A program made the translations under genes and the position numbers. A stretch of DNA of 37,511 nt, taken from JAABRT01 sp038259155. GTDB lineage: Bacteria; Gemmatimonadota; Gemmatimonadetes; Gemmatimonadales; Gemmatimonadaceae. The DNA is taken from contig JBBSPE010000029.1 of NCBI GenBank assembly GCA_038259155.1, positions 1 through 37,511 of the forward strand, in the 5' to 3' direction. The notes beneath the pieces were generated by a model, which saw only the letters and a list, made by a program, of their open reading frames with translations, made no database searches and was not told the origin of the DNA. This document shows, in pieces, positions 31,922-37,511 of the stretch. Each line of letters opens with the position of its first letter. The first letter of the stretch is position 1.

Positions 31922-34849
31922 TCAGAATCCAAAACGGAGGGTGAGGATAAAGGAGCGCGGTGCCGAGTCCGTGGCGTAGTTGTAACCGCCCACAGCCGCA
32001 CCGCCCTGTCCGCCGGCCGTGGCCAGGTCGGTTTCCGGATCCCAATTCGACGCGGTCCAGCGGAAGGGGTTCGTCACGGAGAACGCGATGCGCGCGTCAG
32101 TCGCGAGGCCCGGCAGGAGCCGTTCGTTCAGGCGATAGTCCGCGGTGATCGTGCGGACCGTCACGTAGTCGGTGTTTTCCACCCACAGGTTCATGACCTG
32201 CTGCCAGATCGCCGAGCGCGTGCCGTACTGCGTCACTGCAGCTTCGGGCACGTAGTCATCGGTACCCTTGACGCCGTACAGGAACCGGAAGGCCCGATCG
32301 AACGACTGCTGCTGTGATCCGAACTGGTAGTCGGCTCCCATGCTGAGTGTGAGCCGCTCGCCCAAGCCGAGCGATGCCCCGAAGCTACCGAACTTGTCAG
32401 CCGTGGGCTTGCCCAGATACTGCAGCTGCAGCACCTCGGTGACGTTGCCGTTGGCATCGAAGATCGCCTTGTTGCCGCGCAGGTATCCCACCGGGAACCC
32501 CTCCTCCACCATGCCCTGCACCGTGCTCGCGCCGTACCCGCTGATGGCGAACGGCGGCGTCCCCTGCAGATCCTCCACGCGATTCGTGAGCGTGTTGTAC
32601 GCACCGTTCAGGGTGAGGCGCAGGCCCGGGCGGCTGATCGGCGTGAAGCTCGCCCGCAGTTCGAGTCCCTTGTTGGAAATCTCACCAATGTTCCGCAACT
32701 GGCTCGGCAGACCCGTGGACGGGGCCGGGGGCGCACTGATCAGCGCATCCGTTGTGCGCGAGGTGTAGTAGCCCAGTCCAAACGTGGCCACGTTGTTGAA
32801 CAGACCGATATCCGCGCCGTATTCCAGCGTGGCCGTGCGTTCCGGCTTGAGGTCGCTGTTGCCGGGCTGACCGAACGTGGCGGACTGCTGACCGTTGAAT
32901 GCGTCGAACGCGATCGTGCGGTCATTCGCAAACGGCGTGGGGAACTGACCGGCCACACCGTACGCGGCGCGGAGTCGCAGATCGGAGAGCACGTCCGTGG
33001 AAATGCGCGACCGCAACCACGGCTCCTCGCTCAGCGCGTACACCAGGCCAACTTTGGGATATGTCTGCGCGCCGGTGTTCTGGCCGAACGCAGTGTTCTT
33101 GTCGGCACGCAGGCCCAGCTCCAGGGTGTAGCGTTCGAGGTAGCTGATGTTCGTCTGCGCGAAGACGCCGTAGTTCGCCACCCGGTACGCGATGTCATTG
33201 CTCGTGGTGATGCCGGCGCCGGCCACGGTCAGGGCGCCGTCGCGCACGTTGGTGGCCTGATACGCCACCTGCGCATCGTCATTGCGGAACAGCTGCGCAC
33301 CAACCGACGTGATGACCGACAGGTTATTGCCCACCGAGCCGCTGTGCTGCGCGCCGAGATTGAATGTGAACCCGGTGTAGTTGCGCTCGTAGTTGTTGAT
33401 GTAGCCACGGTCCGTCGTGCCCGCGGGAAACGACTTGGTGGCAATCAGGAACTGGTTCGTGACCACTTCCGATTCCTTGCTGAACCGGTTGTTCACACCA
33501 AAGGTGACGTTGGTCTTCAGTGAGGGGACCGGGTCATAGGACAGGGTGTGCGACGTGGTCCAGGATCGCGTGAACACGTTGATGTTCTGCAGTGCCTCGG
33601 CATTCTGCACGAACTGCTTGAGCGACGCGTAGTCCGTGTCGCTGAGCGAGTCGAGGTTGTTGTCAAAGCCCAGGGCAAAGGACCGCCCGTCCTCGAGCAG
33701 CCAGAGCGCATTGTAGCCACCCGAGTTGCCGTTCCGGAAGCGGGGCGCGTTGCTCTGGTTGTACGACACGGTGCCCTGATAGCGCGCCTTCGTGCCCAGA
33801 TAAGCCGCCACGCCGTTCCGCAAACCAAACGCACGATTGTCGCCGAAAAGGCGCTGGCTCTCCGCCGAGCGGATGTTGCCGGACACGCTGTAGGTGATGT
33901 TCTCGTTGCCGCCATCAATGCCGCCGGAGTAGCCCTGCGTGAAGCCGTTCTGGTAGATGAGGTCGGCGGTGCGGTCAAAGAAATGAAATTGCGTCTGCGG
34001 CGTGTCGAAGCCCACGTTGGACTCGATGTAGCCCTTGGTGCCGCCCGCGGTGCCGCGCTTGGTGAAAATCTGGATCACGCCGTTGGCCGCGTCCGATCCG
34101 TACAGGGTGGTGGCCGCTCCGCCAGGAATGAACTCTACCCGTTCAATGTTGTCGATCGGCAGGTCAGCCAGTGCGCTGGTCGCGGCGCCTTGCGACCGCA
34201 CGCCGGACACGTTCAGACCGATCGTGGCAATGGTGTTCAGGTTGTCCACGCGCACCCCGTCCACGTAGATCACGGGCGTCGAGTTCTGGTTGACCGACGT
34301 GATGCCGCGTGTCCGGATGATCGACGTGGTACCCGCCTGTCCGGAGGTCATGCGAATCTGCGCCCCCGGCAACTTGGCCTGCAGCAGTTCGTCAATGCGC
34401 CGAGCCGGCGAGGCTTCAATTGCCTCCGACCCGACAACGTCCACGTTGGTTGCGATGCGTCGCTTGGAGATCTCGCCGCCCTGCCCGGTCACAACCACCG
34501 CATCAAGGTCAAGTGGCTGGCTGGCAAGCTGAATATCGAGCGTGATGGTGTCTCCAGCCGCGACAGTCACCGGGAGTGATTTCACCGAGTAGCCAACGAG
34601 ACGCACCACGAGCGTCTGTCCACCGGCTGCCACATTGAAAAGTCGGTAGCGTCCCTCAGCATCGGAGCGCGCCACCCGGTTGCGATCATTGTCGGTGTAC
34701 ACCTGGGCGTAGGAGAGCGGCTTCCCGCTGCCTGCCTCCGTGACTCGTCCGGCAATGACGCCGGTACCCTGCGCGTGTGCAACGGCTGCTGCAGCAAAAG
34801 CGAGCGGCACGATACTCAGTGTCACGGCCCATCGGGAACGACGTGTCAT
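31922..34849 (-). CDS. SusC/RagA-family TonB-dependent outer-membrane transporter
   Basis: 975 residues. Order: signal peptide (1-26, cut after AHA), carboxypeptidase-D-like beta-sandwich (about 29-110, VIAGRVTEAGSGKPLSYAQ), a TonB-box-like AVVVTGQ, plug domain (about 125-250, with VIYVDGVRVDN and RVEFIPGGAATTLYGSDA), and the barrel to the terminal Phe (LTLRFGF). There is no STN signalling domain, so it should not act through an anti-sigma factor. It has a good GGGAGA binding site. It imports ligands larger than porin cut-off, powered by TonB, together with the downstream SusD. Confidence 0.95.
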   Translation of the reverse strand: MTRRSRWAVTLSIVPLAFAAAAVAHAQGTGVIAGRVTEAGSGKPLSYAQVYTDNDRNRVARSDAEGRYRLFNVAAGGQTLVVRLVGYSVKSLPVTVAAGDTITLDIQLASQPLDLDAVVVTGQGGEISKRRIATNVDVVGSEAIEASPARRIDELLQAKLPGAQIRMTSGQAGTTSIIRTRGITSVNQNSTPVIYVDGVRVDNLNTIATIGLNVSGVRSQGAATSALADLPIDNIERVEFIPGGAATTLYGSDAANGVIQIFTKRGTAGGTKGYIESNVGFDTPQTQFHFFDRTADLIYQNGFTQGYSGGIDGGNENITYSVSGNIRSAESQRLFGDNRAFGLRNGVAAYLGTKARYQGTVSYNQSNAPRFRNGNSGGYNALWLLEDGRSFALGFDNNLDSLSDTDYASLKQFVQNAEALQNINVFTRSWTTSHTLSYDPVPSLKTNVTFGVNNRFSKESEVVTNQFLIATKSFPAGTTDRGYINNYERNYTGFTFNLGAQHSGSVGNNLSVITSVGAQLFRNDDAQVAYQATNVRDGALTVAGAGITTSNDIAYRVANYGVFAQTNISYLERYTLELGLRADKNTAFGQNTGAQTYPKVGLVYALSEEPWLRSRISTDVLSDLRLRAAYGVAGQFPTPFANDRTIAFDAFNGQQSATFGQPGNSDLKPERTATLEYGADIGLFNNVATFGLGYYTSRTTDALISAPPAPSTGLPSQLRNIGEISNKGLELRASFTPISRPGLRLTLNGAYNTLTNRVEDLQGTPPFAISGYGASTVQGMVEEGFPVGYLRGNKAIFDANGNVTEVLQLQYLGKPTADKFGSFGASLGLGERLTLSMGADYQFGSQQQSFDRAFRFLYGVKGTDDYVPEAAVTQYGTRSAIWQQVMNLWVENTDYVTVRTITADYRLNERLLPGLATDARIAFSVTNPFRWTASNWDPETDLATAGGQGGAAVGGYNYATDSAPRSFILTLRFGF

Positions 34850-34898
34850 CGGTCTCCCTCGGTGTGTCGAGCGGCGGGTAACGGATCGTTCGCGGCGA

Positions 34899-36179
34899 TC
34901 AGTGCGAACGGGTGAGCGACAGCAGGGACAGCGCGAGCACCTTGGTGCTGTTCACCAGATCCTCGATCACACAGTACTCATCGGGTTGATGCGCCAGATC
35001 CAGCATGCCCGGACCATACGCCACGCAGTTGGGCACGCCGGCAATGCGGTCCACGTGCTTGTGGTCGTACGTACCGGGACTGGCCGCCAGCATGGGGTCG
35101 CGGCCGAGCACTGTCTGTACCGACTCCTGTAGCGCCGTCACCACCGACGAACCATCCGGCGTGCGCACGGGGTGCACCACCATCAGGTCACGCAACTCGT
35201 ACACGAGGTTCGGTGTGTCGCGAGCCGCTCGCTCCAGCAACTCCACCACCTCCGCACGCGTGGCGTCAAAGCCCTCTTCCACCAGGAAGCGACGGTCAAA
35301 GATCGCGCGGCACAGGTCGGCCACGCAGGGGGTCTGGATGCCATCCACGGGCTGCCCGCCACTGATGCCGTTGATGTTGAGCGTGGCGTGCCTGGCATCA
35401 GGCGGCATGACAGGAGCATCGGTGGTGCGACTGCGGAGCAGCGGCTGCAGCTTGTGACGGATTTCCTCGAGAATGACACCCATGTGCGAGATCGCATTCA
35501 CACCCAGAAACGGCATTGATCCATGCGCGATGCGCCCGCGGGTGAGGACCTCGAACCAGTAGACGCCGCGATGTCCTATATAGATGCGATCGGTGTCCGT
35601 GGGCTCGGTGATGATCACCGCATCGGTACGATCGGCGCTGACTCGTCCCTGCTCCGCAAGGTAGGCCATGCCGGCAAACCCACCGCTCTCCTCATCCACC
35701 GTCCCGCTCACTTCAATGGATCCGTGCAGCGGAATCCCGGCACGACGGATTGCCTCCGCCGCATAGATCGCGGCGGTGATGCCCGCCTTCATGTCGCACG
35801 TGCCACGTCCATAAATGCGGCCATCGCGTACGACGCCACCAAATGGATCCACTGTCCAGCCGTCAGCAGCCGGCACCACATCGAAGTGTCCGTTCAGGTG
35901 CACCAGCGGACGCATGCTCTGCCCCTGACGCAGGCCAACCACATTCATGCGGGGATGCGACACCGTATGCTCGGGACGACCTGTGGCCACCGGGTAGTCC
36001 ACCTCGAATCCAAACGACTGCAGGCGTCGGCCGATCAATTCGGCGCACTCCACGTAGGCGTCGCCCGGCGGATTCACCGTGGGGATACGCACCATGTCCA
36101 CCGTGAACGCAACCATCTCATCAGTGGCCGCTTCAACAGCGGCCATCAGCTGCTCGTACTGCTTGTGGAGCTGATCCAT
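34899..36179 (-). CDS. ArgE/DapE-family M20 deacylase/dipeptidase, cytoplasmic
   Basis: 426 residues from the ATG at 36179. Zinc motifs are complete: LNGHFDVVP (His98, Asp100), GTCDMKAG (bridging Asp129), and VDEESGG (Glu163, Glu164). No signal peptide is seen. The family removes acyl or aminoacyl groups from amino acids (acetylornithine, succinyl-diaminopimelate, beta-alanyl dipeptides such as carnosine). Placement 49 bases upstream of susC, far from arginine or lysine genes, argues for a catabolic rather than a biosynthetic role. The open frame continues to 36308, but those 43 residues are not conserved-looking and no binding site is present. Confidence 0.88.
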   Translation of the reverse strand: MDQLHKQYEQLMAAVEAATDEMVAFTVDMVRIPTVNPPGDAYVECAELIGRRLQSFGFEVDYPVATGRPEHTVSHPRMNVVGLRQGQSMRPLVHLNGHFDVVPAADGWTVDPFGGVVRDGRIYGRGTCDMKAGITAAIYAAEAIRRAGIPLHGSIEVSGTVDEESGGFAGMAYLAEQGRVSADRTDAVIITEPTDTDRIYIGHRGVYWFEVLTRGRIAHGSMPFLGVNAISHMGVILEEIRHKLQPLLRSRTTDAPVMPPDARHATLNINGISGGQPVDGIQTPCVADLCRAIFDRRFLVEEGFDATRAEVVELLERAARDTPNLVYELRDLMVVHPVRTPDGSSVVTALQESVQTVLGRDPMLAASPGTYDHKHVDRIAGVPNCVAYGPGMLDLAHQPDEYCVIEDLVNSTKVLALSLLSLTRSH

Positions 36180-36300
36180 GTAGGCAAGCACCAAGGCGGG
36201 ACCACGAAGCGCGAATATGTGACAGGCGCGAGCGGCTGTCAATGCGACTACGCCGCGAGTCGTGCAGACGTTGCGGCCGTGACCCAACGCGTACATTGAT

Positions 36301-36312
36301 GTGAACATTCAC
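36301..36312. promoter_or_regulatory. Candidate operator in divergent promoter region
   Basis: GTGAA-CA-TTCAC is a 12-base inverted repeat 14 bases upstream of the symporter ATG, in the 147-base region between the two divergent transcripts. A weak promoter (TTGCGG at 36271, TACATT at 36292, 15-base spacer) reads toward the symporter, so the repeat would overlap the transcription start. Confidence 0.3.
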
Positions 36313-36326
36313 CCCGGACTTGTTGA

Positions 36327-37511
36327 ATGAACTCAACCATCGCGTGGATCTTCGCGTACGCCGTGGCCCAGCTCGCGCTGGGTGCGTGGATCTCGCGCCG
36401 TGTTCGCACGTCCAACGACTTTTTTGTTGCCGGACGCGCCCTGGGACCGGGCCTCCTCTTCTGCACCATGCTCGCCGCCAATATCGGCGCCGGCTCCACG
36501 ATCGGCGCCTCGGGCCTTGGCTACCGTGATGGCTACGCGGCCGTTTGGTGGGTACTCTCTGCCGGCATCGGTTCCATGGTGCTCGCCTTCACGGTTGGGC
36601 CCGCCATGCGGCGAGTGGCGGCCGAGCACGATCTGCGCACCGTCGGGGAATACCTCGAACTCCGCTATGGCGTCGGTGTGCGCACCACCATCGCCGCACT
36701 GCTTTGGGTGGGCTCGATCTTCATTCTGGCCGGCCAGCTCATAGCGGTTTCCTGGATCCTGAACGTTGCGGCCGGCGTGCCCAAGTCGGTGGGCTGCATT
36801 CTCGGCGGTCTCCTCGTGACCGTCTACTTCGCGGCCGGTGGACTGCTCTCGTCGGCCTACGTGAACATGGTGCAGCTCATTGTGAAAATGCTGGGCTTTG
36901 CCATTGCCATTCCCTACGCGCTCAGCGCCTCAGGTGGCTGGGAAGGACTGCGCGCCCTGCAGCCGGCGGCCGACTACTGGAACCCATGGCAAGGTGGCGC
37001 GTCCGGTTTGGTGTACCTCGCCATGCTCGGACCAGCGTTCATCGTCGCGCCTGGCCTGTTGCAAAAGATCTACGGCGCGCGCGACGACCGCACCGTGCGC
37101 ATCGGAGTGGGACTCAACGGGCTGGCGCTCATGGTCTACGCCTCGGTGCCGGTGCTGCTCGGCATGATGGCGCGCGTCCAGTTTCCCGATCTCGCACAGC
37201 CAGAGCTTGCCCTCCCCACGCTGCTCATGACCGGCGTGCCCGTGGCCGTTGGTACCCTCGGTCTCGCCGCCGTCTTCTCAGCGGAGGTCAGCTCGGCGGA
37301 CGCGGTGCTGTTCTCGCTCACCACATCGTTGTCGCAGGATCTGTACAAGCGCTTTCTCCGCCCGCAGGCGACCGATGCCCAGCTGTTGCGCGTGACGCGC
37401 CTGACCGCACTGTTCGGCGGCGCGGCCGGCGTGGCCATCGCGCTGGTCGCCGCCGATGTGGTGAGCGCACTCAGCATCTTCTACACGATCATGGGCGTCA
37501 GTCTGTTCGTG
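36327..37511 (+). CDS. Sodium:solute symporter (SSS family), C-terminus cut by window edge
   Basis: 395 residues are present; the stop lies beyond the window. At least ten membrane helices are visible. The first long motif, ANIGAGSTIGASGLGYRDG, and the later SAEVSSADAVLFSLTTSLSQD are typical of the sodium/solute symporter family (PutP, PanF and SGLT relatives), with the small-residue Na+ site preserved. It is divergent from the deacylase-SusCD operon, so it may bring the released amino acid or short amide into the cytoplasm. Cargo is unknown; amino acids, pantothenate and organic acids are family examples. The ATG has no clear binding site. Confidence 0.9.
   Translation, partial: MNSTIAWIFAYAVAQLALGAWISRRVRTSNDFFVAGRALGPGLLFCTMLAANIGAGSTIGASGLGYRDGYAAVWWVLSAGIGSMVLAFTVGPAMRRVAAEHDLRTVGEYLELRYGVGVRTTIAALLWVGSIFILAGQLIAVSWILNVAAGVPKSVGCILGGLLVTVYFAAGGLLSSAYVNMVQLIVKMLGFAIAIPYALSASGGWEGLRALQPAADYWNPWQGGASGLVYLAMLGPAFIVAPGLLQKIYGARDDRTVRIGVGLNGLALMVYASVPVLLGMMARVQFPDLAQPELALPTLLMTGVPVAVGTLGLAAVFSAEVSSADAVLFSLTTSLSQDLYKRFLRPQATDAQLLRVTRLTALFGGAAGVAIALVAADVVSALSIFYTIMGVSLFV

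Noticed and set aside
30453..34849. Polysaccharide utilisation locus
   Set aside because: SusC and SusD are present, but no glycoside hydrolase, polysaccharide lyase or sugar kinase lies nearby; the neighbours are peptidases and a transaminase.
1..37511. CRISPR array, tRNA, rRNA, insertion sequence or prophage
   Set aside because: I saw no spaced repeats, no tRNA-like cloverleaf with conserved arms, no rRNA stretch and no transposase or integrase motif. A covariance-model scan would settle small RNAs.

Overview
The window is GC-rich and gene-dense, and shows no rRNA, tRNA, CRISPR array, transposase or phage gene. The gene content suggests a free-living bacterium with an outer membrane, most likely Gemmatimonadota (Gemmatimonadaceae-like). 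The reasons are a SusC/SusD pair in a high-GC genome, a giant VPS10/BNR propeller protein, a DUF5916-type outer-membrane barrel, many signal peptides and lipoboxes, and frequent GTG/TTG starts with overlapping stop/start codons. The phylum assignment is an inference from gene content only.

Left part (1-3.7 kb, minus strand): a translationally coupled trio of a DyP-partner-like protein, a DyP-type heme peroxidase and a GxSxG alpha/beta hydrolase that runs off the window. Divergent from it is a 1388-residue protein built like mammalian soluble adenylyl cyclase: two cyclase domains, an NTPase and TPR repeats. From 14.1 to 8.0 kb on the minus strand runs a tight chain: secreted VPS10/BNR protein, small acidic protein, nitrilase-superfamily amidase, lipoprotein RidA, secreted metallo-beta-lactamase-fold hydrolase and a PH-domain membrane protein. 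Several of its members overlap by one base.

Middle (14.4-24.4 kb): an MscS channel, a two-gene ABC-2 exporter whose ATPase carries an odd in-frame insertion around a strong hairpin, a secreted M20 carboxypeptidase and a DUF5916 outer-membrane barrel protein. These are followed by a VapBC toxin-antitoxin pair with a clear promoter and palindrome, a TlpA-like thioredoxin, an ABM-domain membrane protein, a DinB-like lipoprotein and an unknown lipoprotein.

Right part (24.4-37.5 kb): the most coherent unit. On the minus strand come a cytoplasmic ArgE/DapE-type M20 deacylase, SusC, SusD, a secreted P1-family (DmpA/BapA/NylC-like) peptidase, a metallo-beta-lactamase-fold lipoprotein and a beta-alanine/omega-amino-acid transaminase, spaced by 1 to 49 bases. 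A hairpin follows. Then come a four-helix membrane protein, a 56-residue one-helix protein and an NCS1-type transporter. A sodium:solute symporter is divergent at the far end. Together these look like a complete route for small amide-linked compounds: outer-membrane import, periplasmic N-terminal hydrolysis, inner-membrane uptake, and cytoplasmic deacylation and transamination. I propose that the substrate releases beta- or omega-amino acids, for example beta-alanyl peptides; this is inference from family functions, not shown by the sequence.
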